Source: Chitinophaga agri (GTDB lineage: Bacteria > Bacteroidota > Bacteroidia > Chitinophagales > Chitinophagaceae). Taken from it: a stretch of DNA of 64,000 nt. A program made the translations under genes and the position numbers. The stretch covers positions 6,466,001-6,530,000 of the forward strand of contig NZ_CP048113.1 of NCBI RefSeq assembly GCF_010093065.1. Direction: 5' to 3'. The notes under the pieces were generated by a model. The model saw only the letters and a program-made list of their open reading frames with translations, searched no databases and was not told the DNA's origin. Of the stretch, positions 8,210 to 17,502 are shown in pieces (the stretch's first letter is position 1; each line of letters opens with the position of its first letter).

Positions 8210-11200
8210 ATGTTAGTATGCTACACCTATTTCCGGCGGAGAGCCGCCGGATCATTCCTCCTCACCACATGGCTTGTACTGTTAGCTTTGTTGTCCCCAC
8301 TGCTTTCACAGGCGCAACATGCGAAAAGGGCTGACTATCAGTTATTGTGGCGGATCGAAGGGTCAGGTATCAATACACCTTCCTACCTGTTCGGTACTAT
8401 GCACCTCACGGAAAGAAGGGTATTTGAATTCAGTGATTCTGTATTGCTGGCACTACGGAGCGCAGATGCGTTTGCAATGGAAGTAGACATGGATTCCGCT
8501 ATGGCGTATATGCTCTCTCCGGGAGGTCCTTTGCAGGATACTGTTAACTATATGCGCAGGTTACTAACAGTGGCCGAATACCGTTTTGTGGATAGTTTAG
8601 TGAAGAAAAAAGCAGGCGTCAGCATTGACCAGCTAAACCTGAAAAGATTATGGTTCATTGAAAAACTATTACAGGAAGAAGATGCCGTGATCAGTAAAAC
8701 TGCCGGTGCGGGAGCAAAGGCTGAGAATATCTTCCTGGATGGCTGGTTACACCAGAAAGCCACTTTTATGGGTAAGCCGGTACATAGCCTGGAAAAGCTG
8801 AATAATCAGCTCGCTTTTATGAGTGCAGATGTATCGGAGCTGCAGAAAGATATTTTCCTCGAAGAGCTGGGGTATAATGTAGCCCCTGCTGAAAGACCAG
8901 GAGACAAAGAACTCTTTAATGCCCGCGTGAAATTCATGGACTCACTGGTGAACCTGTACTACGCAGGTGACCCGGAACAGATACACCGGCTGGTAGATCA
9001 CGCAGATGCCGGCGAAGGATTGAGCCTGAATAAACGTAACGTTGAAATGGCGGATAATCTGGCTGCACTCATCCGTACAAAAAGTTTTTTTGCGGCAGTA
9101 GGTGCTGCCCACCTGGCTGGTGATAAAGGTATGATCGCCCTGCTTCGTGCCAAAGGACTTAGTGTGAACCCTGTAAAGGCTACCTTCACGGGTATTGCGC
9201 AGCAGGAGCGCCGGCGATTGGATAGTGTGAAAGGATATACCATGAACAAGATGTCTGACGGATATAGTGTCGTGTTTCCTGGGGTGCCGGTAACCTATCC
9301 CATTCCGGGTATGAACAGGAAGATGTATGTGGGTACTAATGACAATGAAGCCTCATTTGCACTGACCATGGACCTGCCGCAACTAGGAAAGGACCAGCAG
9401 GAGCTCGGCGATATGATCATTCAGGGTATGGCGGCACAGGGAAAAGCTACTTTACAGAGATCTTATCCTATCGTATACAGAGATATTCCCGGTACAGAGG
9501 CCATTATGATGCAGGGTAAGATCCCTTTTTATCTGCGTCTTTTCATGCGTAAGAACAGGGCGTTTGTTTTCATGTATGCAACTGATGCTGCGGATAGTAG
9601 TGCAAGGGTGGAGTTCTTTAAATCAGTTCGTTTCTATGATATCGTCAGGGCCACCAGTGTCTACGACTCTCTATACCGCCCCGAACTCGGTTTCTCTGCC
9701 ATCATGCCTTCCGACGCTAATTATATAAAGGCACATCATGAAGGCGATTCTCGTCCTGTAGAAGCATATACTGCACTCGACGACGGGAATAACATCTCTT
9801 ACGTCGTACGCGTGGAGAAAATGAAAAGCGGGTACTACAATATAGATGATGCCGCTTCGCTGGTAGGCATCCGTAATGTATTGCTCAGACAGGATACTAC
9901 TATGCAGCTGATAGACTCCGTTGTAACGAAGCAGGATGGCTATACCCTGTTCCGGTTGAAATATAGCCATCATAGCGGATTTATTTCCCGGCTGCATTTC
10001 ATATCAAGAGGTAACCTGGCTTACACCCTGCAGTGTACCTACGACGCGCAGCATACAGATAGTAGCTACTGGAAGCGTTTCCTGGAAGACTTCCGCATAC
10101 TGCCACTGCACGCACAACCTATCAGTGTTGCATTTGAAGCACCAGACAGCAGTTTCACCGTAAAAGGGCCGGATGCTTTCCGTTTGTATAAGTATAATTC
10201 CGCATCTGATGATGACAGCAGGATTTACACTGTCATCGATACCGCATCTTTTGCATCCTATATCATATCCGTGACAAGCTATTCACCTTACTACAGCGAG
10301 TCACCTGATAGTCTGCTGAAGGGTTTCCTTACCTCCGCAGATAGTACGATCATGATGGTGGCCAATAAAAAGTCGGTGATAGACGGCCGGCCTGTCTATG
10401 ATGTGGAAATGAAAATGTCTAAGACCAATCAGACGATATACCGGCATGCATTGGTGGCCGGTCATACTATTTACTGCCTGTCGGCCTTTATACCAGATGA
10501 AGTGACTCCGGCACGTACTGCACAACAGCTGTTTGCCTCATTCCGTCCGGGGAAGCAGCAACTGGCCGATACACTCAGGCTGGAAAATAATAAAGTGAGA
10601 TGGCTGATGTCCGACCTGCAAAGCAGCGATACGGCTGTATTCAATCATGCCCTTGGTTATCTATCCGGTTTTGAACCGGATAGTCTCGACAGAAAGATCG
10701 TCAAGGAGGCATTGCAACAGCCCTTCCCTAATGATACGAACGGCATTGTGAGAACAAAGTTGCTCATGACGATGGACGATGAAGAGGATGATCTGTTGGT
10801 AAGTACCGCAGAAAAGCTCTTTACGGCAATAAAGGATACAACTGTACGGGTATACGTATTAAACTTCCTGTCAAATCTTACTACGGATAGCTCGATCAGG
10901 ACGTTCATCCGCCTGGCGCCAGCGATCGCGGAAGGGACGCCGGCAGAGAATAATATTTTCACTTATAACCTGGATAATGCGGATCTATACGATAAATACC
11001 TGCCAGGTATCATAGCTGCTGCTGAGCAATCCAATACCGTGCTGCAGCATTTTGTTTATCACGCTTACTATGATTCTATCTGGCTGGCGCCCCGTATTAC
11101 ACAAAATGGTCTCGACAAACTGATACCACGCATGATACCCTTGTTTGAACGTCAGCTCAAAGCACTGGACGCTGATAGGGGAGATGAAGCAAGGGAAGAG

Positions 11201-11806
11201 ATAAGTACCTATCGCGTGCTGAGTACAGGAAGCATACTGGCGTCTCCGGATGTGCAGGTGCCAGCTGAGATCTTCAGCAGATTAGTGACAGACTCTCTGA
11301 TGGCAATACGCGCACTCGGTGCACGTGGACTGATCAATCACGGTGCACGTGTTGATGATAAAGTGCTGAAGAGTATTCTGAATGACTATAATGTTGGCTA
11401 TGATTTCTTCAGTGACATGGAGAATGATAAGCAACTTCCCAGGCTGAATCACCTGCTAACCCAGGAGCTGGTGGGGCAATTGTTGTTAACCTATTACCTG
11501 ACGCAGGTATTTGATGAAATCAGTATAACAGACATCGAAGTGGTGACCCGCATAAAAGTACAGGAAGAGAAGAAGCCGGCAGAATGGCTGATCTTATACC
11601 GGTACAAAGAGACCGAAAGTGAAGACTGGACATATATCTTCAGCGGTCCGCAGCCGCTTGATACCAAAAAGTTCAATACAGATCCGGACCTGTTCCATAC
11701 TGTGGAGGATGCTGAAATAGTGAAGAATAAAAAAGCACTGACAGCAGAAGCGATGAAAGCGTATAAAGAATACCTGGAGGAGCAGCACCGCCATGAAGAA
11801 GAATAA
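8210..11806 (+). CDS. Large TraB/GumN-family protein with HEAT-like C-terminal region
   Basis: 1198 residues from the ATG at 8210; the TTG at 8177 only adds an 11-residue extension. A signal peptide ending LLSQAQ follows an arginine-rich n-region. Residues of about 40-330 form a TraB/GumN (TIKI-like) domain: LLWRIEG...YLFGTMHL near the start and FFAAVGAAHLAG near the end, the two conserved His-containing GTMH and GAAH motifs. TIKI homologues are metalloproteases; activity here is unproven. The remaining 860 residues include repeated beta-rich modules of about 200 residues and a helical, HEAT-like stretch from about residue 790. Most GumN proteins are about 300 residues, so this one is about four times longer. 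Monocistronic. Confidence 0.8.
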   Translation: MLVCYTYFRRRAAGSFLLTTWLVLLALLSPLLSQAQHAKRADYQLLWRIEGSGINTPSYLFGTMHLTERRVFEFSDSVLLALRSADAFAMEVDMDSAMAYMLSPGGPLQDTVNYMRRLLTVAEYRFVDSLVKKKAGVSIDQLNLKRLWFIEKLLQEEDAVISKTAGAGAKAENIFLDGWLHQKATFMGKPVHSLEKLNNQLAFMSADVSELQKDIFLEELGYNVAPAERPGDKELFNARVKFMDSLVNLYYAGDPEQIHRLVDHADAGEGLSLNKRNVEMADNLAALIRTKSFFAAVGAAHLAGDKGMIALLRAKGLSVNPVKATFTGIAQQERRRLDSVKGYTMNKMSDGYSVVFPGVPVTYPIPGMNRKMYVGTNDNEASFALTMDLPQLGKDQQELGDMIIQGMAAQGKATLQRSYPIVYRDIPGTEAIMMQGKIPFYLRLFMRKNRAFVFMYATDAADSSARVEFFKSVRFYDIVRATSVYDSLYRPELGFSAIMPSDANYIKAHHEGDSRPVEAYTALDDGNNISYVVRVEKMKSGYYNIDDAASLVGIRNVLLRQDTTMQLIDSVVTKQDGYTLFRLKYSHHSGFISRLHFISRGNLAYTLQCTYDAQHTDSSYWKRFLEDFRILPLHAQPISVAFEAPDSSFTVKGPDAFRLYKYNSASDDDSRIYTVIDTASFASYIISVTSYSPYYSESPDSLLKGFLTSADSTIMMVANKKSVIDGRPVYDVEMKMSKTNQTIYRHALVAGHTIYCLSAFIPDEVTPARTAQQLFASFRPGKQQLADTLRLENNKVRWLMSDLQSSDTAVFNHALGYLSGFEPDSLDRKIVKEALQQPFPNDTNGIVRTKLLMTMDDEEDDLLVSTAEKLFTAIKDTTVRVYVLNFLSNLTTDSSIRTFIRLAPAIAEGTPAENNIFTYNLDNADLYDKYLPGIIAAAEQSNTVLQHFVYHAYYDSIWLAPRITQNGLDKLIPRMIPLFERQLKALDADRGDEAREEISTYRVLSTGSILASPDVQVPAEIFSRLVTDSLMAIRALGARGLINHGARVDDKVLKSILNDYNVGYDFFSDMENDKQLPRLNHLLTQELVGQLLLTYYLTQVFDEISITDIEVVTRIKVQEEKKPAEWLILYRYKETESEDWTYIFSGPQPLDTKKFNTDPDLFHTVEDAEIVKNKKALTAEAMKAYKEYLEEQHRHEEE

Positions 11807-11830
11807 TGGTACGAAATAGATATGTAGCTG

Positions 11831-11868
11831 CACAACGCCGCCGGTATATTCCGGCGGCGTTGTGTTTT
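11831..11868 (+). terminator. Strong terminator after the TraB-like gene
   Basis: Perfect 14-bp GC-rich stem CACAACGCCGCCGG (11831-11844), loop TATATT, CCGGCGGCGTTGTG (11851-11864), then TTTT. Confidence 0.9.
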
Positions 11869-12057
11869 ACCAGCTGTTGTTCGTAGGTCTTTTGGTGATC
11901 CTTTTAATGAATATGAAGTTGCCCTGCTACTTGAATTTTAATAGAGTAATTTGTTCCGTTAAATGGTAAAAGTATATGCTTGATGTTAAACAGCCGATTG
12001 TTATTGCTATATTGTAAACCATAGACACATATCTCTCGTTATCTATAAAATGTTTGT

Positions 12058-13545
12058 ATGGCAATATTCCACCCAACCCGTTATTTCTTCATAAGATGGC
12101 TGTCGATCTTTATAGTAGTGTTGTCGGCCGGTAAAAGCATGGGACAGATCACGCCAGCCCGTATCCAGGACATACTGGACACAGAGGTCGCGCATAAAAG
12201 AACGCCTGGTATTATCCTCGGTATGATTGATTCTACCGGAAAACGGACTGTCTTCAGTGCGGGTATACAGAGTGAAGTACATCGGGTGAAGCCCGATACC
12301 GGCACCATGTACGAGATCGGCTCAGTGACAAAAGTATTTACTTCCCTGATACTGGCAGATATGAGCCTGAGTGGGGAGTTAAACCTGGATGACCCCATTT
12401 CAAAGTTTCTGCCGGATTCAGTAAAGGCACCAACATGGAATGGGCAGCCCATTACCTTGCTGAACCTGTCCTGTCATGCTACCGGTGGTTTTCCCCGTAT
12501 GCCGGATAACTACCGGGGTACTGATGAAGCGAATCCGTTTGCTGACTATACAACCGCCGAATTATTTGATTATATCTCCCGGTTTAAGCTGACGAATGCC
12601 CCAGGTTCCCGTTTCAGCTACTCTAACAGTGGTTATGGGTTATTAGGCCATATTCTGGCGCAAACAGCGCATATGAGTTATGAAGATATGGTGAAGGACC
12701 GTATCTGTCAGGTGCTGGGGATGCCGAACACCACCATCGTATTAAATGCCGGACAGCAGGCCCGCCTGGCTACGCCGCACAATGAATACGGACGTATGGT
12801 GCATAACTGGGAGATGCCGGCCATTGCTGGTACCGGTGCATTACGTGCTAACCTGGCGGATCTGATGACTTTTGCGGAAGCACATTTGTTGCTGAATAAG
12901 ACAACATTGTCCCGTGCCGTAAAGCTGACACATATTCCCCGTGTATTCAAAGGGAAGACCGAAGGAGATGTAACGATGGGGTGGACGACATTTGAAGAGA
13001 AGGGGCATCATTTCCTGTGGAAGGATGGTACGACCGCAGGTTACCGATCACTGGTCCTACTGGACCTGCATAAGAAAATGGGGGTAGTCATCTTGTCTAA
13101 TTCCCTGAACCCGATCAATGACATCGCCTATCATGTAATAGATGACAGGCAGTATCCTTTACGTCCCTATCAATATAAGTGGGCATTACTCGATACCATC
13201 AGCACCACAATTACATCTTCCGGAGTGGATGCCGCTATCAGACTGTACGAACAACTGAAGGTAAACCATGATGCCAGGTTCGTGTTTGAAGAAGCGCAGC
13301 TGAACAATATCGGCAATGACCTGCGCCTGGCTGGTAAGATGGAAGACGCGATAAAGATCCATCAGCTGAATAGGAAAGAGTATCCGGCATCAGCTTCGGT
13401 ATACGAAAGTTTGGGAGAAACTTATAGAAGAAGTGGTCAGCCTGCACAGGCTGTAAAGTACTATGAGCAGTCTCTTGGTATCAATGGAGATAATCCACAT
13501 CTCGTGTGGATGCTGGGACAATTGAAGAAAGGTGTTCCTTTCTAG
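12058..13545 (+). CDS. Beta-lactamase-fold serine hydrolase with C-terminal TPR region
   Basis: 495 residues. A signal peptide (to about MGQ28-30) leads into a class C beta-lactamase/DD-peptidase-like domain: nucleophile motif S89-V-T-K92, second motif Y188-S-N190, and a KDGTTAG segment near residue 325 in place of the usual KTG. After about residue 380 the chain becomes helical, with TPR-like pairs (ASVYESLGETYRRSGQPAQA, then VKYYEQSLGINGDNP). This fusion is common in Bacteroidota. The substrate could be a peptide, an ester or a cell-wall fragment; true beta-lactam resistance is not implied. Monocistronic. Confidence 0.85.
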   Translation: MAIFHPTRYFFIRWLSIFIVVLSAGKSMGQITPARIQDILDTEVAHKRTPGIILGMIDSTGKRTVFSAGIQSEVHRVKPDTGTMYEIGSVTKVFTSLILADMSLSGELNLDDPISKFLPDSVKAPTWNGQPITLLNLSCHATGGFPRMPDNYRGTDEANPFADYTTAELFDYISRFKLTNAPGSRFSYSNSGYGLLGHILAQTAHMSYEDMVKDRICQVLGMPNTTIVLNAGQQARLATPHNEYGRMVHNWEMPAIAGTGALRANLADLMTFAEAHLLLNKTTLSRAVKLTHIPRVFKGKTEGDVTMGWTTFEEKGHHFLWKDGTTAGYRSLVLLDLHKKMGVVILSNSLNPINDIAYHVIDDRQYPLRPYQYKWALLDTISTTITSSGVDAAIRLYEQLKVNHDARFVFEEAQLNNIGNDLRLAGKMEDAIKIHQLNRKEYPASASVYESLGETYRRSGQPAQAVKYYEQSLGINGDNPHLVWMLGQLKKGVPF

Positions 13546-13555
13546 ATCGTTTTAT

Positions 13556-13594
13556 AAATGCCGGAACATGCTCACATGATCCGGCATTTTTATC
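13556..13594. terminator. Bidirectional terminator
   Basis: Stem AAATGCCGGA (13556-13565) with TCCGGCATTT (13580-13589); inner CAT/ATG also pairs. T-rich on both strands, so it serves the serine hydrolase gene and the convergent small gene. Confidence 0.8.
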
Positions 13595-13596
13595 CG

Positions 13597-13851
13597 CTAA
13601 TCGTTATCCTGCTTTTCAGGATTTCCGCTTTTCTTTTGTTTCTCTTTCACCTCTTCATCACTTTCCCCGAAATTATCATCTCCGAGTTCCTCGAGCTTTT
13701 TCATGATAGAAGAAATAGGCCCTTCCATATGTTCCTGCGGTTCAGGTCCCAGTGTTTCAGGATCAGGCTGAATAGCTGCATCTTCATTATTTTTTTTGGG
13801 ATCTTTGGTTTTTGGATCATTGTTTATCATAACACGATGGGTTTGTTTCAT
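13597..13851 (-). CDS. Small, highly charged protein of unknown function
   Basis: About 84 residues from the ATG at 13851; the upstream ATG at 13872 would add seven hydrophobic residues. The sequence is low in complexity and rich in Lys, Asp, Glu, Pro and Asn (DPKTKDPKKNNEDAAIQPDP), with one possible amphipathic helix (ISSIMKKLEELGDDNFGESD). It is probably largely disordered. No family recognised. It ends at a bidirectional terminator, which supports it being a real gene. Confidence 0.5.
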   Translation of the reverse strand: MKQTHRVMINNDPKTKDPKKNNEDAAIQPDPETLGPEPQEHMEGPISSIMKKLEELGDDNFGESDEEVKEKQKKSGNPEKQDND

Positions 13852-14037
13852 ATTTATAGATAATAAAATCATGCCAGGGGGAAGTAAGTAACGAACCGGT
13901 CTGCTGCTCCTGTATAATGCATTTGGCTCTTATCAGCAGACTGAAGGTTTGAATTTCGTAAGCAACACTTTGATATTCGTAAGTGACGGCATGAGGAGTC
14001 GGAGTACCTTTACAATCAGCAAATAAATACAACAGCA

Positions 14038-14766
14038 ATGACATTAACAGGTAATAAGATCCTCATTACGGGCGGTGCCAGCGGCATCGGTCTGGGTTTG
14101 ACGGAGCGGTTTCTGCAGGAAGGAAATGAAGTGATTGTGTGTGGCAGAAGGGAGTCCGTATTACAGGAATTACAAGACAAGCACAACGGCGTGATCATAA
14201 GAGTGTGCGATCTGTCTTCAGCAGAAGAGAGGATTGCATTGCTTGACTGGGTGAAAGAGGAGCATAGTGACCTGAACGTATTAGTCAATAATGCGGGTAT
14301 TCAGCAATGGATGAATATTACAGATGCTGACTTTTATCAGCGCGCTAAGGAGGAAATTGCGACAAATGTGGAAGCGCCTGTACATCTGACGGCATTATTC
14401 AGCAATCTGCCTTCTTTGAATACAATTATAAACGTCACTTCCGGACTCTCATTCGTACCATTTACCAGGGTGCCGGTTTATAGTGCCACCAAGGCATTCT
14501 TCCATTCATTTACGCACTCCAGCCGTTATCTGCTGAAGGGAAAGGGTATTGAAGTGATCGAGATGATCCCGCCTGCATTGAATACAGATCTGGGTGGTAA
14601 AGGACTGCATGATGCAGCACCCCCGGTAAGTGATTTTATTGACGCTGTGTTTAAACAGATGGCCGCAGGAGAGACGGAGCTGTCATTTGGCTTTAGTGAG
14701 GCCATGGTAAAGGCTGGTCCACAGGAGATCCAGGGTGCATTTAACAGGCTGAATCCAGTGATATAA
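14038..14766 (+). CDS. Short-chain dehydrogenase/reductase, DltE-like
   Basis: 242 residues, the normal length for a classical SDR. Rossmann motif T11-G-G-A-S-G-I-G18, NNAG at 84-87, catalytic Ser135, and Y148-SAT-K152. The insert around residues 140-160 and the FTHSSRYLLKGKGIEVIEM stretch resemble the DltE/YdfG-like subgroup. It should reduce a carbonyl using NAD(P)H in the cytoplasm; the substrate is not evident. It stands alone with a terminator downstream, and no dlt genes are nearby, so a role in D-alanylation is not supported. Confidence 0.88.
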   Translation: MTLTGNKILITGGASGIGLGLTERFLQEGNEVIVCGRRESVLQELQDKHNGVIIRVCDLSSAEERIALLDWVKEEHSDLNVLVNNAGIQQWMNITDADFYQRAKEEIATNVEAPVHLTALFSNLPSLNTIINVTSGLSFVPFTRVPVYSATKAFFHSFTHSSRYLLKGKGIEVIEMIPPALNTDLGGKGLHDAAPPVSDFIDAVFKQMAAGETELSFGFSEAMVKAGPQEIQGAFNRLNPVI

Positions 14767-14789
14767 TATTCTACAGCTAAATAATAAGG

Positions 14790-14822
14790 AAAAGGTATCC
14801 GCCGCGGCGAATACCTTTTTTT
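14790..14822 (+). terminator. Terminator after the SDR gene
   Basis: AAAAGGTAT (14790-14798) and ATACC plus T-run close a hairpin whose inner part is CGCC/GGCG. Confidence 0.85.
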
Positions 14823-14838
14823 GTGTGGATAGGATATG

Positions 14839-15498
14839 TCAGTTAACTATTTTAAGACTGATCGTCTTTGCTTTAAATTGCTTTAAGGTATAATAAACAA
14901 TGCCGAACATCGCGCCGAAGGAAATAGTAAATGCCCATACTGATAAATGCTCATGCGGCAGGAATACATGACTGGCAATTGTTTGTAATAACGTCTGCGG
15001 GTTCGTGACCGTATCCCAGGTATTGAAGCGCAGGTATCGCCCAATATACACGCCATAGCCACATAGAATGAAACTTAATATGATCAGCCGGTTCACCCGT
15101 TTTCTCTGCATATGCCCCAACAGGAACTGCTCTACCTGCATCAGCGATACGATCCCCAGTAACAATCCATTCCATGCGCCGGTCGTGACCAGCAGCAGGT
15201 CAAACCACTTGGGAACAGGTGGCTTTTCCGTATAATGAAAAATATCGGTGATCAGATAGGCTGCATTGGGGAAGAATGCCAGCCAGCCTGTCAGCAGCAG
15301 TAATGCGCCTCCGTTGTATTTATTCCGCCGCAGTAACACATGGCTAAACACAAGCGGTAAGACCGCCAGGAAAGTATTCCATATATAGAATATATAAGTC
15401 AGTTCCTTGGTATATGCAATACGTACCACCAGCAGTGTCATAGTAAATGCCACAGCTACCATTAACATTTTTTCCAGAGAAGAGAGATGTCTGATCAT
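14839..15498 (-). CDS. DUF1361 integral membrane protein
   Basis: 219 residues with about six predicted membrane segments (for example MLMVAVAFTMTLLVVRI, NTFLAVLPLVFSHVLL and LLLLTGWLAFFPNAAYLITD). The FPNAAYLITD and GRYLRFNTWD motifs are typical of DUF1361, a family of unknown function also found in cyanobacteria and firmicutes. Charged motifs in loops (LRFNTWDTV) may be functional. The gene ends close to the SDR terminator region and starts 184 bp from the next minus-strand gene. Confidence 0.8.
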   Translation of the reverse strand: MIRHLSSLEKMLMVAVAFTMTLLVVRIAYTKELTYIFYIWNTFLAVLPLVFSHVLLRRNKYNGGALLLLTGWLAFFPNAAYLITDIFHYTEKPPVPKWFDLLLVTTGAWNGLLLGIVSLMQVEQFLLGHMQRKRVNRLIILSFILCGYGVYIGRYLRFNTWDTVTNPQTLLQTIASHVFLPHEHLSVWAFTISFGAMFGIVYYTLKQFKAKTISLKIVN

Positions 15499-15568
15499 AA
15501 ATATCGCTGACTATTTATATAGGTATATACTACTTGTTAAAGTACTTTGGTTTTCAAAGTATATAGGT

Positions 15569-15591
15569 AAAAAAAGATGGCCTTTTGGCCA
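15569..15591 (-). terminator. Terminator after the 231-residue protein gene (minus strand)
   Basis: Read on the minus strand: TGGCC, AAAA loop, GGCCA (15578-15591), then TCTTTTTTT. The 15499-15681 gap also has two TATATAGGTA copies and an ACTTTG/CAAAGT dyad near 15545-15560. Confidence 0.65.
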
Positions 15592-15681
15592 ACTTTGAGA
15601 TACAAAGTAAGATCATTTAAGTGAGATCAGGAAGATGAATTATTTATAAAAGTGTTAAAATTTTCAATCTAGCAGGTAAGA

Positions 15682-16377
15682 TCATTTTTCTGCCAGCGGA
15701 GTAAGCCGGAGATCCCCGGGTAGGTAACGTTTGGTACGCACTTCCCCATCTACCATCAGGAAATAGAGATACGTTTTGTCATTCTCATGGTAGCCAATAC
15801 TAATAATATACCCTGTGCGTTCTGTTTTTACATTCGGCCCGACGATGGTAGTGACCCGTTGTCCGACCTTATACTCAGCTTTTGACTTAGGTTTATCCCT
15901 GTTGATCAGCTCCGCGAAATAGCGCACCATCTCCTCGGCATCTCCCAGGATCAGCATCCGTATCACAGCATTGAAGAAATCGTCGCCATACCTGCATGCC
16001 AGGCCCGTAGAAATAGTCTTTTCGATCACCAGTTCTTCTTTCGGAGTAAATGTCCCGTCCCAGTAACGATGCTCCACACTAAATACCTGTATGATAGTTT
16101 TCCAATCTGGTGTATCTCTCCATCTTATAATCGTTGATTTATCAATCTGAAAGGAATAAAGTGTCTCATCTGTACCATATCTTGGACGCGATAGCTTTTT
16201 ATAAAAGCTGATCATGGCAGTCAGTTTAATTGGATTGTGCTGTGTCCATCTGATCACCGCACCGAATCCAAGTTGCAGTTCAGCGGTGCAATAGATCCTG
16301 TTTTTAGGCTTCCATTGTGGGTTGGGATAAGACAGTATATTATGTCTTTTTGCAAAAAGGGTAATGTGCTGAAACAT
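15682..16377 (-). CDS. Protein of unknown function with a C-terminal SH3-like domain
   Basis: 231 residues, probably cytoplasmic, with no signal peptide. The N-terminal 140 residues are mixed alpha/beta with many aromatic and charged residues. The C-terminus (YKVGQRVTTIVG...RTGYIISIGY...RTKRYLPGDL) looks like a small SH3-like barrel of the kind found in nucleic-acid or peptide binding tails. I do not recognise the family. It lies between two other minus-strand genes of unknown function, with its own terminator. Confidence 0.55.
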   Translation of the reverse strand: MFQHITLFAKRHNILSYPNPQWKPKNRIYCTAELQLGFGAVIRWTQHNPIKLTAMISFYKKLSRPRYGTDETLYSFQIDKSTIIRWRDTPDWKTIIQVFSVEHRYWDGTFTPKEELVIEKTISTGLACRYGDDFFNAVIRMLILGDAEEMVRYFAELINRDKPKSKAEYKVGQRVTTIVGPNVKTERTGYIISIGYHENDKTYLYFLMVDGEVRTKRYLPGDLRLTPLAEK

Positions 16378-16419
16378 GGTTCATCAGGTTTTCTACAAGT
16401 ATAGGATGTTGGTAAAATA

Positions 16420-16451
16420 GTAAAAGGCTGACACTAAGACCAGCCTTTTAC
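16420..16451 (-). terminator. Terminator after the DUF6717-like gene (minus strand)
   Basis: GTAAAAGGCTG (16420-16430) and CAGCCTTTTAC (16441-16451) form a perfect 11-bp stem one base from the stop codon of the gene at 16453. Confidence 0.8.
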
Positions 16452-16452
16452 C

Positions 16453-16818
16453 TTAATTATTGCTTTGGATAACATTTACATAAATCTGTTCCGGCAGGCT
16501 GGCAAACACATATTCCGTTACTTCACAAAGCCACATTTCCTGGTTAACAGGTGTTCCTCTGAACGTTTCCATCAGGTAGTTGCCGCCGCCGATAGACTGT
16601 TGTAAGTTCTCTATCAGCCTGATGATGTCGGCTCCTTCAAATGGGGCATCACTCATCTCAACCAGGCATTCGTCCGTATACCCACTTACTTTATCCAGCA
16701 TGGTGTCGGCGCCCAGTACCATTTCGAGTGCCGCAATGTCATCCTGCCACTCCGGTAAGTCAATGTACCATCTGTTTTCAGGCGTTTTGTAAAATCTGAA
16801 CGTCTTTCTCATATACAT
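16453..16818 (-). CDS. Small cytoplasmic protein, DUF6717-like
   Basis: 121 residues. The KTFRFYKTPENRWYIDLPEW opening and the following GADTMLD are the pattern I associate with DUF6717, found in Bacteroidota and other phyla; the assignment is from memory and not certain. No signal, no membrane segment. Start at 16818 or the ATG two codons later (16812). Function is unknown. Confidence 0.6.
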   Translation of the reverse strand: MYMRKTFRFYKTPENRWYIDLPEWQDDIAALEMVLGADTMLDKVSGYTDECLVEMSDAPFEGADIIRLIENLQQSIGGGNYLMETFRGTPVNQEMWLCEVTEYVFASLPEQIYVNVIQSNN

Positions 16819-16864
16819 AGGTTTTGGGGAGGGGCAAAGATAAGTAATAGTCGCCTACCAATAA

Positions 16865-16892
16865 AAAAGGCAACATGGAAATGTTGCCTTTT
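16865..16892 (-). terminator. Terminator after the small lipoprotein gene
   Basis: Perfect 12-bp stem AAAAGGCAACAT (16865-16876), loop GGAA, ATGTTGCCTTTT (16881-16892). It lies 70 bp beyond the stop codon of the minus-strand lipoprotein gene. Confidence 0.9.
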
Positions 16893-16961
16893 AAGTTTAG
16901 GATTACAATACAAAAGATGTTTTACCACTTATGCACAGCGTGGTTCAACTAATAGAAAGAC

Positions 16962-17348
16962 CTAAAATTCATATGAAACAGATGCACTTAAAACTTGTCC
17001 GCTGGATGTTCCTTCGTCCTTCATTTCTCCATCTACATATACCTGCAGCTTCAGGGTAGAACTTGCATTCGCTCCTGTAGCACTTACTACGGCCAGGGCT
17101 GCATTGGTACCTGCTGGTACATCTATCTCCGGACTTGTCCAGGTTGTACCTGTCAGGCTGGATGCTGTAGTAGTTTTGGAATCATATCCATATACAGCTA
17201 CACTGATTTCGGAACCTGTACTGGCGATTGCCTTGAAATACACTTTGTGTGAAGAAGATGATGGCTTTGGATCATCGTCTTTAGAGCAACCAATAAAAAC
17301 CAGTGAAAATAAAAGGGCCAGTAAAGAATAATTTCTCAATAACTTCAT
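16962..17348 (-). CDS. Small lipoprotein with acidic export signal
   Basis: 128 residues. Lipobox LVFIGC places the lipid on Cys21, followed directly by SKDDDPKP; an acidic run just after the cysteine is the Bacteroidota signal for surface export of lipoproteins. The mature domain is a Ser/Thr/Ala-rich beta-sandwich-like sequence (YFKAIASTGSEISVAVYGYD, then LKLQVYVDGEMKDEG). No named family recognised. It has a near-perfect promoter and a strong terminator, so it is probably well expressed as a single gene. Confidence 0.75.
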   Translation of the reverse strand: MKLLRNYSLLALLFSLVFIGCSKDDDPKPSSSSHKVYFKAIASTGSEISVAVYGYDSKTTTASSLTGTTWTSPEIDVPAGTNAALAVVSATGANASSTLKLQVYVDGEMKDEGTSSGQVLSASVSYEF

Positions 17349-17412
17349 AAAAATACGGTTTAGTAGTGCCTACTCTAACATGCAGTTTTCGGCGTATCCT
17401 GTCATCGGGCAA

Positions 17413-17443
17413 CAAAGTTAGGTACTGCCGGCAGCGGCGGCAA
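17413..17443 (-). promoter_or_regulatory. Bacteroidota promoter of the small lipoprotein gene
   Basis: On the minus strand, TTG (17443-17441), 20-nt spacer, then a perfect TAnnTTTG box (TAACTTTG, 17420-17413). The expected transcript leader is about 58 nt. Confidence 0.65.
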
Positions 17444-17502
17444 TACCGGGAACCCATGATTTATTTCTACCTGTTTCCAGGTATTTTGTCTATTTTTCGG
17501 CC

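Noticed and set aside
12058..13545. Acquired beta-lactamase resistance gene
   Set aside because: The fold is shared with many peptidases and esterases; TPR fusion and single-gene context do not indicate antibiotic resistance.
13817..14044. 75-codon minus-strand frame overlapping the SDR start
   Set aside because: Contradicts the well-supported SDR and small-protein calls and has no family signature.
15407..15598. 63-codon plus-strand frame
   Set aside because: Lies across the DUF1361 start and the AT-rich terminator gap; no domain.
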